Assembly (NCBI RefSeq): GCF_002217355.1
Contig: NZ_MUHA01000031.1
Location: forward strand, 1-64,000
Source of the DNA: Flavobacterium oncorhynchi
Lineage (GTDB): Bacteria; Bacteroidota; Bacteroidia; Flavobacteriales; Flavobacteriaceae
Direction of reading: 5' to 3'
DNA: 64,000 nt
Position 1 is the first letter of the stretch; every line of letters begins with the position of its first letter. The notes below the pieces were generated by a model. The model worked only from the letters and a program-made list of their open reading frames with translations. It made no database searches and was not told where the DNA came from. Below are positions 26,323-35,163 of this stretch, one piece after another. Position numbers and translations under genes: made by a program.

Positions 26323-27106
26323 TTATATAAAGTCAAAAACACAATTTACGCCAGAATATGGAGTGATTTTGGGTTCGGGTTTAGGAGGTTTTACAAATGA
26401 TATCGAAATAGCATTTACACTGCCGTATGATGAAATTCCTAATTTTCCTGTGTCTACAGTTCAAGGGCACAAAGGCGCTTTGGTTTTTGGAACTATTGGG
26501 GATAAAAAAGTAGTTGCGATGCAAGGTCGTTTTCATTTTTATGAAGGATACTCGATGGAAGAAGTTACCTTTCCGGTTCGTGTAATGAAGTTTTTAGGAG
26601 TTAATAAACTATTAGTCTCAAATGCATCGGGAGGAGTAAACGCGGCTTACAAAGTAGGTTCGATTGTTATTATTAAAGATCATATCAATTTTGCACCGGA
26701 ACATCCTTTGCGTGGTAAAAACGATGAACGCTTTGGACCTCGATTTGTAAATATGAGTGAGCCTTATTCTCGAAAAATGATTGCTAAAACGAAAGAAATT
26801 GCATCAAGACTGAATATCGAAATTCATGATGGAGTTTATTTTGGTTTACAAGGACCTACTTTTGAGACTTTGGCAGAATATAAAATGGTTAAAATTCTTG
26901 GCGCAGACTGCGTAGGAATGTCTACAGTTCCAGAAGTTATCGTGGCACGCCACATGGACGTAGAAACTTTTGGAATCTCTGTAATTACCGATATGGGTAA
27001 TGAGGAAAGTATAGATACGATCTCTCATGACGAAGTTCTTGAAGCAGCAAAAATGGCAGGACCTCAGGTAAGAGCTTTGATAAAAAACTTGATTATAGAA
27101 TATTAA
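26294..27106 (+). CDS. punA: Purine-nucleoside phosphorylase
   Basis: Cleaves purine (deoxy)nucleosides with phosphate to the free base and (deoxy)ribose-1-phosphate in purine salvage. The 270-residue protein is of the trimeric family. GVILGSGLGGFTN (about 23-35), GRFHFYEGYSMEEV, VSNASGGVN, KDHINF, QGPTFETLAEY and DCVGMSTVPEV with VITDMGN are all present. It starts inside lpxK (29-bp overlap), which is unusual for unrelated pathways but common in this phylum's compact operons. It converges with the hybrid kinase gene; the only sequence between them is a short A/T hairpin. Confidence 0.95.
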   Translation: MWEKVQETVSYIKSKTQFTPEYGVILGSGLGGFTNDIEIAFTLPYDEIPNFPVSTVQGHKGALVFGTIGDKKVVAMQGRFHFYEGYSMEEVTFPVRVMKFLGVNKLLVSNASGGVNAAYKVGSIVIIKDHINFAPEHPLRGKNDERFGPRFVNMSEPYSRKMIAKTKEIASRLNIEIHDGVYFGLQGPTFETLAEYKMVKILGADCVGMSTVPEVIVARHMDVETFGISVITDMGNEESIDTISHDEVLEAAKMAGPQVRALIKNLIIEY

Positions 27107-27115
27107 GTTTTTACT

Positions 27116-29293
27116 TTAAAAAAACTTGGCGATTGTGCTGTAAAATTCATCTGGAACAAATGGTTTTGTAATAACATCATTCATTCCGTAAGATAAAAGC
27201 ATATCTCTGTTTTCGTCAAGCGAAATTGCAGTCAGCGCAATAATTGGAGTTGTTTTGTCAAACTCTCTAATTTGCTGCGTTGCTGTTGTTCCGTTAATGC
27301 CAGGCAAATGAACATCCATTAAAATCATATCGAAACGCTTTACTTTTAAAAGCTCAACAGCTTCTTCTCCGTTATCGATAATTTCGCAAGTTATGGCTTT
27401 GTTCTCCAGCATTTTTCGAGTAATCATCTGATTGATTTTATTGTCTTCAATCAGTAAAATTGATTTGTGCTGTAATTGAGAATCGTCGTATGTTTTTTCT
27501 TCTTGTACAACCTCCAAAGCTTCTTTGTTAATTTTAAAATCTAATTTAAAAGTAAAAGTAGATCCTTTGCCAACTTCACTTTTTAGTTTTATTTCGCCGC
27601 CCAAAAGTTCAATTAGTTTTTTTACAATAGTAAGTCCAAGACCAGTTCCGCCATATTTTCGATTTACCTCTATTGATCCTTGCGAAAAACTCTCAAAAAC
27701 AGTTTGCAATTTATCTTCAGGAATTCCAATTCCAGTATCAACAATTTCAAAATAAACCGTTGCCGTATCATCTTCCTCAGCATATAATTTTGCAATTACA
27801 TTTACATTTCCGTTTTGAGTGAATTTTAATGCGTTGTTGATTAAGTTCAATATAATTTGAGACAATTTAGTAGGATCGCCAATTAAATTGTCAGGAATTG
27901 ATTTGTCTATCTCAAGATTGAAGTAATTTTTATTGGCAGTAGCCAATTCTTTTAAAGAACTTTGAATGTTAAAAAGAAGCTCTTTTAAATTAAAACTGAT
28001 ACTTTCAACTTCGACTTTAGTCGAATCGATTTTATTAATTTCAAGAATTTCGTTGATAAAAGTGGTCAGGTAGTTTCCTGAAAATTTTAAAGATTCTAAG
28101 TATTTTAGCTGCGTTTCTTTAGGATCGTCTTCAAGTAATAAATGAGTAATTCCATTGATCGCATTCAATGGTGTGCGAAGTTCATGGCTTACTGTTGATA
28201 AAAATTCTGACCTGGCTTTTGAAGCTTTTTCGGCTTTGTTTTTAGCAAGGATTAGCTCTTTGTTTTTTTCTCGTAAAAGCAGGTTGTTTTGATTTCGAAT
28301 AATGTTGTTTTTGTATAAAGCTAAACTTAAAAGCGATAGAATCGAAATTAAAGCAATTGCCAAAATACTAACCAATTTAGAATAACGATAGGTTTTTAAT
28401 TGAATTTTTTCTTCGCTTTCACGTTTTATGCTGTTATTTAAAGATTGATTTTTTTTGAATTTCTGATATTCATTAAAATCAATTTTAGCATTTTTTAATT
28501 TTAAAATGTAGTTTTCTAATTGATAATGTTCATCTAAATAAGAATAAGCAAGATCAAAGTTTCTATTTTTTTTATAATACTGACTGATGGCTAAAACAAT
28601 TTTAGATTTTTGCGGAAGATCATTTATCATCGCATTATAATCTAGTGCTTTATCAAAATAAATTATGGCAGAATCATTGCGTTTAAGTGCGCTTTCAATT
28701 AATCCAAGTTGATAGTAAGAACTGCTTTTTGTTTTTAAAATAGCAGGATTGTCAGGTTTTTTAGTGATTTTTTGTAAAGTCTTAGCCGCTGATCGTAAGT
28801 TTTGATTTGCCTTAAAAGCCATTGCTTTTTGATAGCTGAGAACTTCGGCGCTGTCAACAACTCCTAGTTCTTTTATAAGGTCTTGAGCTTTTGCGTAATA
28901 TACATCGGCAGTTTTGTAGTTGCCCATTGCTGTGTTTGCAGCACCAATATAATGCAGCGCCAAAATTTTTGTGCAATTGGGTTTTACACTGTCAAATGAG
29001 GATACACTCTTGTGAAAGTTCTTTAAAGCTTCGTCATATTTTTGCTGATTGTAAAATATTTTTCCAAGCTTAAAGGTTTGGTTGGCTAGATTTTGGGTAT
29101 GATGATGTGTCTCACAAAAATCAATTGATTTTTTAGTGTAAAAAACAGCATTATTGTATTTTTTATTGTTAAGATTTTTATTGGCGAGTTTATTGTAATA
29201 GGAAACACTATCCGTATTCTTTTTAGTTTGAGAATACAAAAATGAATTAAAAAAACAAACCAGAATAAGAATGTGGTATTTCATGTATTGCAA
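27116..29293 (-). CDS. Hybrid sensor histidine kinase with N-terminal TPR repeats
   Basis: A 725-residue two-component protein. A signal peptide (about 1-21) is followed by a periplasmic TPR array (about 25-280, with repeats such as ALKNFHKSVSSFD and AIIYFDKALDYN) and one membrane segment (about 305-327). Then come HisKA with SHELRTPLNA (His near 370), the HATPase (NLINNALKFTQNG; DTGIGIPEDKL; GGTGLGLTIVKKL) and a C-terminal receiver whose phospho-accepting Asp is in LMDVHLPGING (about 659). It may start at the ATG at 29293 or three codons in. No DNA-binding response regulator is adjacent, so its output partner is unknown. The signal sensed is also unknown. Confidence 0.9.
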   Translation of the reverse strand: MQYMKYHILILVCFFNSFLYSQTKKNTDSVSYYNKLANKNLNNKKYNNAVFYTKKSIDFCETHHHTQNLANQTFKLGKIFYNQQKYDEALKNFHKSVSSFDSVKPNCTKILALHYIGAANTAMGNYKTADVYYAKAQDLIKELGVVDSAEVLSYQKAMAFKANQNLRSAAKTLQKITKKPDNPAILKTKSSSYYQLGLIESALKRNDSAIIYFDKALDYNAMINDLPQKSKIVLAISQYYKKNRNFDLAYSYLDEHYQLENYILKLKNAKIDFNEYQKFKKNQSLNNSIKRESEEKIQLKTYRYSKLVSILAIALISILSLLSLALYKNNIIRNQNNLLLREKNKELILAKNKAEKASKARSEFLSTVSHELRTPLNAINGITHLLLEDDPKETQLKYLESLKFSGNYLTTFINEILEINKIDSTKVEVESISFNLKELLFNIQSSLKELATANKNYFNLEIDKSIPDNLIGDPTKLSQIILNLINNALKFTQNGNVNVIAKLYAEEDDTATVYFEIVDTGIGIPEDKLQTVFESFSQGSIEVNRKYGGTGLGLTIVKKLIELLGGEIKLKSEVGKGSTFTFKLDFKINKEALEVVQEEKTYDDSQLQHKSILLIEDNKINQMITRKMLENKAITCEIIDNGEEAVELLKVKRFDMILMDVHLPGINGTTATQQIREFDKTTPIIALTAISLDENRDMLLSYGMNDVITKPFVPDEFYSTIAKFF

Positions 29294-29310
29294 TGCTTTT
29301 ACAATGAATT

Positions 29311-30309
29311 CTATTTTTTTCTTATCAGTAAAATCAAATCTATTAATCTTGATGAATATCCAATTTCGTTATCATACCAGCCCACAACTTTTACCATTTT
29401 ATCAATAACAGATGTAAGTTGTGCATCAAAAAGGCACGAATGCGTGTTGCCAATTATGTCAACAGAAACGATTGGATCTTCAGTATAATCTAGTATTCCT
29501 TTTAAATTTGTTTTTGAGGCTTCTTCAAATGCTTTATTAATTTCGTCAATACTGACAGCACGTTTTACATTAAACGTTATGTCGGTCAATGAGCCATCAG
29601 GAACTGGAACACGAATGCCGCAGCCTCCTATTTTTTCATGCAATTTAGGAAAAATTTTTGTTAATGCCTTAGCTGCACCTGTAGTTGTTGGAACAATTGA
29701 CTGACTTGCGCCTCTCGCACGGCGTAAATCCTTATGTGGCTGGTCGTGAAGACTTTGGTCAGTTGTGTAGGAATGTATTGTTGTAATGTAAGCTTGTTCA
29801 ATTCCGCATAATTCCTCGATAATTTTTATCATCGGAGCCGCATTATTTGTTGTACAGCTTGCATTAGAAACAATGTCTTCCGTTCCGTCCAGAATAGTTT
29901 CATTTACCCCTAAAACAACAGTTTTTATTGTGTCTACTTCAGAAGGAGCAGAAAGGATTACTTTTTTTGCCCCAGCTTCTATGTGTGCATTTAATTCTTC
30001 GTGTGTTTTATATTTTCCTGTTGATTCTATAACAAAGTCGATAGAATGACTTTTCCAATCTAAGTTAGAAATGCTTTTTTCATGAAAAAATAAAAAGTGT
30101 CTATCGTCAACAATTATCCCATTTTCATCATGAGATACCTTAAATGGCAAAACACCATGTATGCTGTCGTATTTTGTTAAATGCGACATGGTTTTGTTAT
30201 CGGCAATGTCGTTAATTGCAATAACTTCGATTTCAGGGTGGTTTAGAAGCAGACGGAATAAGTTTCTTCCAATTCTTCCAAAACCATTAATAGCAATTCT
30301 TGTTTTCAA
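29311..30309 (-). CDS. gap: Type I glyceraldehyde-3-phosphate dehydrogenase
   Basis: NAD(P)-dependent oxidation of glyceraldehyde-3-phosphate to 1,3-bisphosphoglycerate, or the reverse. The 332-residue protein has INGFGRIGR (7-15), AINDIADN with the Asp that favours NAD, catalytic Cys152 in SNASCTTNN, the partner His in TIHSYTTDQ, and WYDNEIGYSSRL at the end. The second Cys of the usual SCTTNC motif is Asn here, which occurs in divergent GapA/GapB forms. The location beside lipA and away from other glycolytic genes suggests it may be a second, gluconeogenic-type paralogue. That is inference only. Confidence 0.93.
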   Translation of the reverse strand: MKTRIAINGFGRIGRNLFRLLLNHPEIEVIAINDIADNKTMSHLTKYDSIHGVLPFKVSHDENGIIVDDRHFLFFHEKSISNLDWKSHSIDFVIESTGKYKTHEELNAHIEAGAKKVILSAPSEVDTIKTVVLGVNETILDGTEDIVSNASCTTNNAAPMIKIIEELCGIEQAYITTIHSYTTDQSLHDQPHKDLRRARGASQSIVPTTTGAAKALTKIFPKLHEKIGGCGIRVPVPDGSLTDITFNVKRAVSIDEINKAFEEASKTNLKGILDYTEDPIVSVDIIGNTHSCLFDAQLTSVIDKMVKVVGWYDNEIGYSSRLIDLILLIRKK

Positions 30310-30317
30310 TATTTTGT

Positions 30318-30390
30318 TTATTTGTTTAATCGTTCAGCCGTTTAATCGTTTTATCAATGTGATTAAACGATTAAACAGTTAAACAAATAA
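30318..30390. repeat. Nested intergenic inverted repeat (GTTTAATCGTT family)
   Basis: Outer arms TTATTTGTTTAA (30318-30329) and TTAAACAAATAA (30379-30390) enclose GTTTAATCGTTT and its complement AAACGATTAAAC. The entire lipA-gap spacer is one large hairpin. It lies downstream of lipA's neighbour and upstream of nothing obvious, since gap and lipA are both on the minus strand. The same words form the hairpin at 51341-51388. Confidence 0.65.
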
Positions 30391-30394
30391 CCTT

Positions 30395-31261
30395 TTATAA
30401 TATGTGTTTTTGTGCTTTGTATGAAGAACGAACTAACGGACCGCTTTCTACATGTCTGAAACCTAATTCTTGACCAAATTTTTCATATCGAGCAAATTGT
30501 TCAGGTGTAATGAACTCTTTTACTGGTAAATGCTTTTTACTGGGTTGTAAATACTGTCCAATAGTAACAACATCAACATTTGCATTTCGCAGGTCAGTCA
30601 TAGTTTGAAAAACTTCTTCTTCCGTTTCTCCAAGACCTAACATGATTCCAGATTTGGTTCTGTTTATTCCTTTTTCTTTCAAGTAACGCAAAACTTCTAA
30701 ACTGCGATCGTATTTTGCTTGAATACGAACTTCTCTCGTTAAACGTCGAACGGTTTCAACATTGTGTGAAACTACTTCAGGATTTGCTTCCACAATTCGA
30801 TCCAGATTTCTTTCCATTCCTTGAAAATCTGGAATTAAAGTCTCAAGTGTAGTGTTTGGATTCATTCTGCGAATCGCTTTTACAGTTTCAATCCAAATTA
30901 TTGAACCGCCGTCTTTTAAATCATCTCTATCAACACTTGTAATTACGGCATGTTTGATATTCATGATTTTTATAGAACGAGCTACTTTTTCAGGTTCATC
31001 CCAATCTACCGTTTCGGGTCTGCCGGTTTTAACACCGCAAAAACCACAAGATCTAGTACAGATGTTTCCTAGTATCATAAAAGTAGCAGTACCTTCTCCC
31101 CAGCATTCTCCCATATTTGGGCAGCTTCCAGAGGTGCAAATCGTATTTAAACTGTATTTATCGACTAAACCACGTAGTTCAGTATATTTTTGTCCAATTG
31201 GTAATTTTACCTTCAACCATTTAGGTTTTGCGGCTGGTATGTTTTCAATGACTGTTTCCAT
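30395..31261 (-). CDS. lipA: Lipoyl synthase
   Basis: Radical-SAM enzyme that inserts two sulfurs into protein-bound octanoyl groups to make lipoate. The 288-residue protein has the auxiliary [4Fe-4S] cluster motif Cys42-x4-Cys47-x5-Cys53 (CTSGSCPNMGEC). The radical-SAM cluster is Cys68-x3-Cys72-x2-Cys75 (CTRSCGFC). The C-terminal serine ligand of the auxiliary cluster is in ESGPLVRSSYKA. The chain is complete and of normal length. No lipB is adjacent in this window. Confidence 0.97.
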   Translation of the reverse strand: METVIENIPAAKPKWLKVKLPIGQKYTELRGLVDKYSLNTICTSGSCPNMGECWGEGTATFMILGNICTRSCGFCGVKTGRPETVDWDEPEKVARSIKIMNIKHAVITSVDRDDLKDGGSIIWIETVKAIRRMNPNTTLETLIPDFQGMERNLDRIVEANPEVVSHNVETVRRLTREVRIQAKYDRSLEVLRYLKEKGINRTKSGIMLGLGETEEEVFQTMTDLRNANVDVVTIGQYLQPSKKHLPVKEFITPEQFARYEKFGQELGFRHVESGPLVRSSYKAQKHIL

Positions 31262-31454
31262 ATATCATAATTCAAAGTACAAAGATACGTAATGTAGTTT
31301 ATTTGGAGATGCTAATTTAATTTTCGTTTACAGTTTGTATTTTTTGATTTATTTAAAACTATTAAGTTCAGCTATTAATTACTTGTATTTAGATGTTTTT
31401 CTTGTTTTATTTTTTTTACTCTTCTTGAATATTTTTACGCTTTAGCTTGATTTT

Positions 31455-31724
31455 ATGAAAAAGAATGGTTACGATGTAAATGCAATGGAGTCAGCTTTTA
31501 GAATTCTTCAAAATCTAAGTGAAGGAGCGGAATCTTCTTTTATTACTAAAATGATGAGTTCGCATCCCGATTCTAGTAAAAGAGCAGATGACGCTAAAAA
31601 GAAAGTAACAAAAGATGGTTTGTATAAAGCTTATGTACAGCAGAAAATTGATAATACTGCGCCTGTAAAGGCAAAAGCAGCAACAAAAGCACCAGCTAAA
31701 AAGACGACAACAAAGAAAAAGTAA
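31455..31724 (+). pseudogene. Remnant of a second M48 metalloprotease gene (C-terminal fragment)
   Basis: This frame encodes 89 residues that align without gaps, apart from the lysine-rich tail, with the last third of the M48 protein encoded 200 bp downstream. Shared blocks include KKNGYDVNA, ESAFRIL, MMSSHPDS, KRADDAKK, DGLYK and YVQQKIDNT. The protease core with HEIGH and the signal peptide are absent, and the sequence before 31455 does not resemble the paralogue. So this is the tail of a tandem duplicate that lost its front. The ATG at 31455 is probably just an internal Met codon in that old frame, although expression as a small protein cannot be excluded. It keeps its own terminator. Confidence 0.75.
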
Positions 31725-31742
31725 TATTTTTTCATAAAACCT

Positions 31743-31781
31743 AAAAACGGCAAATTCTCCAGAGAACTTGCCGTTTTTTTG
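31743..31781 (+). terminator. Terminator after the M48 remnant
   Basis: A strong stem pairs AAAACGGCAAATTCTC with GAGAACTTGCCGTTTT (one internal mismatch), followed by a T-run. It is evidently the original terminator of the lost gene copy. Confidence 0.8.
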
Positions 31782-31927
31782 TTATACCGTCGAAGTGCAA
31801 TGAATAATAGCTGTAGATCGTTATACAACTCATCAAAAATTTATATCTTTAATTTGTTAAAAAAAACAAGCTTTTGGTGAAATAAAATAGTATTTTATTG
31901 TAATACATTTGTTGTTAAATAATAATT

Positions 31928-32812
31928 ATGTTTAGAGATATGAAAAAGAAATTTATTGTATTAGGGGTTTTGTTTGCTGCTTTTGGATTTACAAAAACAA
32001 ATGCGCAAATTAATTTAGGCGATAAAGCAATTGGAGCAGTTCAAAAAGGAGTAACAGCGTTTACATTAACGAATGCAGATGCAGCGGCTTTATCTAAAGA
32101 AGCAGTTGCAAAAATGGATGCTGAAAATGAAGTGGCTGGACCAACTGATGGTTATACACTAAGATTGAACAGAGTGTTTGGAAAATATACTGCTGGTGAT
32201 GGATATACTTTAAATTATAAAGTATACAAAGTTAAAGATGTGAATGCTTTCGCTACTGCAGATGGAAGTGTGCGTGTATATTCGGGTTTAATGGATATTA
32301 TGGATGATAACGAATTGCTGGCTGTAATAGGTCATGAAATTGGCCACGTTGCCAACAACGATTCCAGAGATGCAATGCGTGCGGCTTACCAAAAAGAAGC
32401 AGTAATTGATGGAGTTTCTTCTCAATCAGCAAAAATATCTTCAGTAACCGACAGTCAGTTAGGAAAAATCGGAAGCGCTATGATTGACAGCAAACACAGC
32501 CGTAAACAAGAAAGCGAAGCGGATTTATTTTCGTATAATTTCTTGAAGAAAAATGGTTATGATGTAAATGCTGAAGAATCAGCGTTTAGAATTCTGGCTA
32601 AAATGAGTGAAGGGGCTCAAGCTTCTTTTATTGATCAAATGATGAGTTCGCATCCAGATTCTAAGAAAAGAGCAGATGATGCAAAAAAGAGAGCTGAGAA
32701 AGACGGTTTGTATAAGCCATACGTGCAGCAAAAAATAGATAATACAGTTCCAAAAGCGGCAACGACTAAAAAGGCAGCTACAACCAAAAAAACAACAACT
32801 AAAAAGAAATAA
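31928..32812 (+). CDS. M48-family zinc metalloprotease, exported
   Basis: Exported peptidase resembling BepA/LoiP-type M48 enzymes that degrade misfolded envelope proteins. A signal peptide ends FTKTNAQ (about residue 27). VNAFATADGSVRVYSGLMD precedes the zinc motif HEIGH (about 136-140), and the third ligand is the Glu of QESEADLFSYNFL. The C-terminal tail is a Lys/Thr/Ala-rich repeat (TTKKAATTKKTTTKKK), perhaps for wall or nucleic-acid contact. Start is ATG 31928 or ATG 31940 (MKKKFIVLG); the second gives the cleaner signal peptide. It is flanked by the remnant of a paralogue upstream. There is a strong terminator downstream. Confidence 0.9.
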   Translation: MFRDMKKKFIVLGVLFAAFGFTKTNAQINLGDKAIGAVQKGVTAFTLTNADAAALSKEAVAKMDAENEVAGPTDGYTLRLNRVFGKYTAGDGYTLNYKVYKVKDVNAFATADGSVRVYSGLMDIMDDNELLAVIGHEIGHVANNDSRDAMRAAYQKEAVIDGVSSQSAKISSVTDSQLGKIGSAMIDSKHSRKQESEADLFSYNFLKKNGYDVNAEESAFRILAKMSEGAQASFIDQMMSSHPDSKKRADDAKKRAEKDGLYKPYVQQKIDNTVPKAATTKKAATTKKTTTKKK

Positions 32813-32825
32813 TAATTTCTAGTTT

Positions 32826-32869
32826 AAAAAGAGAACGGCAGATCGTATGATCTGCCGTTCTCTTTTTTT
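32826..32869. terminator. Bidirectional terminator between M48 and PH-domain genes
   Basis: An almost perfect 19-bp stem pairs AAAAAGAGAACGGCAGATC with its complement ending TCTTTTT, with a very short loop. A-runs and T-runs on both sides serve the two converging genes. Confidence 0.9.
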
Positions 32870-32880
32870 ATATACTGTTT

Positions 32881-33261
32881 TTAGCCTAAAACGTGATGTG
32901 CTAAAACTTTTTGAACGTCGTAAACATTAACAGATTTGTTAAATTGTTTAACGATACTAGGATTTAGTTCGCTTGAAACCCATATTTTTAATTCAGCATC
33001 AAGGTCAAAAGTCCCAGCAGTTTCTACGCTGAAACGAGTGATGCTTTTGTAAGCAATAGATTTATATTCGGTTTTACTTCCTGTTAATCCTTGTACGTCA
33101 ACTAAGATTAATCTTTTGTTTGTAAAGATAAAAGTATCACGTATTAGTTTAAAACCCATTTCAATTTCTTCATTATCAGTTAATAACTGACCATACTTTT
33201 TAAGCAAATCGTCCTGAGTGACAGTACCTGCATTACCCATAAGGGCTGAAAATATTCCCAT
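32881..33261 (-). CDS. Bacterial PH-domain protein
   Basis: A 126-residue cytosolic protein that is one bacterial pleckstrin-homology domain. The usual pattern is EEIEMGFKLIRDTFIFTNKR with LILVDVQGLTGSKTEYKSIAYKSITRFSV in two pieces (LILVDVQGLTG; YKSIAYKSITRFSV), then FDLDAELKIWV and a C-terminal helix (SVNVYDVQKVLAHHVLG). Such proteins form rings and have no known ligand or enzymatic function. There is no operon partner in the immediate surroundings. Confidence 0.88.
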   Translation of the reverse strand: MGIFSALMGNAGTVTQDDLLKKYGQLLTDNEEIEMGFKLIRDTFIFTNKRLILVDVQGLTGSKTEYKSIAYKSITRFSVETAGTFDLDAELKIWVSSELNPSIVKQFNKSVNVYDVQKVLAHHVLG

Positions 33262-33305
33262 TTTTTTAGTTTTTAGTTTTTGAATATTAAGTATGTAAAA
33301 GTAAT

Positions 33306-34049
33306 TTATTTGCTAATTTTTATTCGATGTTTTTGCATTAAAAAAATAGAAGTTAGTATTAGTGAAAGTAAAACTGCAGAAATTACAGAAACGATAATAT
33401 TTCCATATTCTTTAATTCCAATACCTGCAAAAAAACGTAAAATTAAAATTAAGACAAAAAATAAGAATGTTGCAAACCAATAATTTTTATTGACAGGATT
33501 TCTTGAGATTGCATTTTTAGGAAGTTTGAAAATGGCAAAAAATATAATAACTCCTCCTAAGAATGTACTTAAATGCTGAGCTATTTTTAATATGGGAATA
33601 TCAATACCAAATAAATAAATAGAATTTTGTAATGCAGCGATGTGATTTACAAAGTACCCGCTGTCATGAGTAAAGCTATCCCAAAGAAGATGAGATGCAG
33701 TACCGATAAGAATTGAAAAGAAGACTACAATCCAATTTTGTTTGAAATAGTTATTCCAATTAAATGTTGTAAAAATTAGGAATCTTGATTGGAGACAATA
33801 CGGTAAATTGTTAAAAAGTAGATTTTTAACTTTATTGTGAAAAATAAAAGAAATAAACAGTGCTAGAGGTAAATCAAACCAAAATACGCCAGCTATAGTA
33901 TGGCTGTAAATACTTTGAATTCGCATTCTGATAAAATATTCAAAATCGGGTATCATACTGCCAATAATTAAACCGGTTAGTGAAAACCATCTTTTGTTTA
34001 AAAATGGCAGAGGTAAAATTATTGCAGGATGGGCAAAAGTGAATGGCAT
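33306..34049 (-). CDS. DUF4184 family membrane protein
   Basis: A 247-residue integral membrane protein with about six hydrophobic segments. The opening MPFTFAHPAIILPL, then GSMIPDFEYF and later GTASHLLWDSFTHDSGYF, carry the His/Asp pattern of DUF4184, which is distantly like the YdjM membrane hydrolase family (HP, PD, H-x3-D-x3-H). The conserved polar residues within membrane segments suggest a metal site, but no activity is known. A 44-bp gap separates it from the PH-domain gene, so they may share a transcript. Confidence 0.8.
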   Translation of the reverse strand: MPFTFAHPAIILPLPFLNKRWFSLTGLIIGSMIPDFEYFIRMRIQSIYSHTIAGVFWFDLPLALFISFIFHNKVKNLLFNNLPYCLQSRFLIFTTFNWNNYFKQNWIVVFFSILIGTASHLLWDSFTHDSGYFVNHIAALQNSIYLFGIDIPILKIAQHLSTFLGGVIIFFAIFKLPKNAISRNPVNKNYWFATFLFFVLILILRFFAGIGIKEYGNIIVSVISAVLLSLILTSIFLMQKHRIKISK

Positions 34050-34144
34050 TATAAAAAAATATTAGTTTTTTACTGCGTTAAAAATAAGATTAATAAATCA
34101 ATAAAAAACTAATATTTTTTAATTGGTCGGTAGTTTGAAGCATA

Positions 34145-34173
34145 AAAAAAGCAGAACCTAAATTCTGCTTTTC
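34145..34173 (-). terminator. Terminator after tonB-like gene
   Basis: Stem AAAAGCAGAA with TTCTGCTTTT, with an A-run on the left that is a T-run for the minus-strand tonB-like gene ending at 34179. Confidence 0.75.
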
Positions 34174-34178
34174 TATTT

Positions 34179-35009
34179 TTATTCTGCTTCTGTTTTTATT
34201 GTTATCGGGAGGTTGTAAGCAGTTCTTACTGCTTTACCGTTTAGTATTCCCGGAGTCCATTTTGTTTTTAATGATTTTAAAACTCTAATTGCTTCTTTCC
34301 CCATTCCATAACCTGGATCGTTTTTCACTAGGATGTCTGTAATTGAGCCGTCTTTTTCAATTACAAAAGAAACATACACTCGTAATGTTTTTTCAGTATC
34401 CAATTCTGGTCTGTTAAAGTTGTTTCCAACATAAGCATAGAATTTAGCCATTCCGCCTGGAAATTCTGGCATTTTGTCTAAAATTGCTGAGTTTACAGGC
34501 TCGTTTCCGCCATCAGTAGATGGAGCTACTTCGCCTCCTCCGCCAGTACTTGGTAATACATTAACTCCAGTTCCAGTTCCAGCGTTTGTATTATCAACAA
34601 CAGGAGCATTATCTGTGTTTGTTGCAATTACTTCGGGTGTGGCTTGATCAGCACTGGTAACTATTGGATTTGTTAACTGTAGATTAGTAGACGCTGCGGC
34701 AGCTGTATTTTGCTGCTGCGGTGGTGCAACAGTTTCAGTTTGCTTTGGTCTAATAATATCACGATCAAGATTTACGGGCGTAATAGGATCGCTAATAGTT
34801 ACAGGTTCTTCAATAGGATCATGTGTCCTAAATTTATTAATCAGCATCGATACGCTTCCTAAGGCTGCTAGTAACAACAGTCCCATGAATAGTGCTGTAA
34901 TAGTAGTTTTAGAATTCTCTTGACGTAATTGATACGCGCCGTACTCTTTGTTTTTGTTTTCGAAAACAAGATCAATCCACTTGCTTTCATAGATGCTTAA
35001 TTTAGACAT
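34179..35009 (-). CDS. Energy transducer TonB-family protein
   Basis: A 276-residue periplasm-spanning protein that couples the proton motive force to outer-membrane receptors. The N-terminal cytosolic stretch has KNKEYGAYQLRQ, typical of Bacteroidota TonB, followed by one membrane segment (about 36-55). Next is a long low-complexity Pro/Thr/Asn/Gly region (about 60-175). The TonB C-terminal domain covers about 183-275 (PEFPGGMAKFYAYVGNNF; LRVYVSFVIEKDGS; KTKWTPGILNGKAVR). No exbB/exbD is next to it. It could serve any of the receptors in this window, but the sequence does not say which. Confidence 0.9.
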   Translation of the reverse strand: MSKLSIYESKWIDLVFENKNKEYGAYQLRQENSKTTITALFMGLLLLAALGSVSMLINKFRTHDPIEEPVTISDPITPVNLDRDIIRPKQTETVAPPQQQNTAAAASTNLQLTNPIVTSADQATPEVIATNTDNAPVVDNTNAGTGTGVNVLPSTGGGGEVAPSTDGGNEPVNSAILDKMPEFPGGMAKFYAYVGNNFNRPELDTEKTLRVYVSFVIEKDGSITDILVKNDPGYGMGKEAIRVLKSLKTKWTPGILNGKAVRTAYNLPITIKTEAE

Positions 35010-35163
35010 GATTTTTGGGTTTTAAGGTTAAGTAACTTTAAATCATACGCGATAAGAATTAGGGTTTTGACAAACAACGCAGAAGTTGTTGTTTTAGTGT
35101 GTTAAAGTAGTTTTTTTAAGAAAAAACCAGATAATGTGTTATTCTTTTCTTAAAGATAATAAA

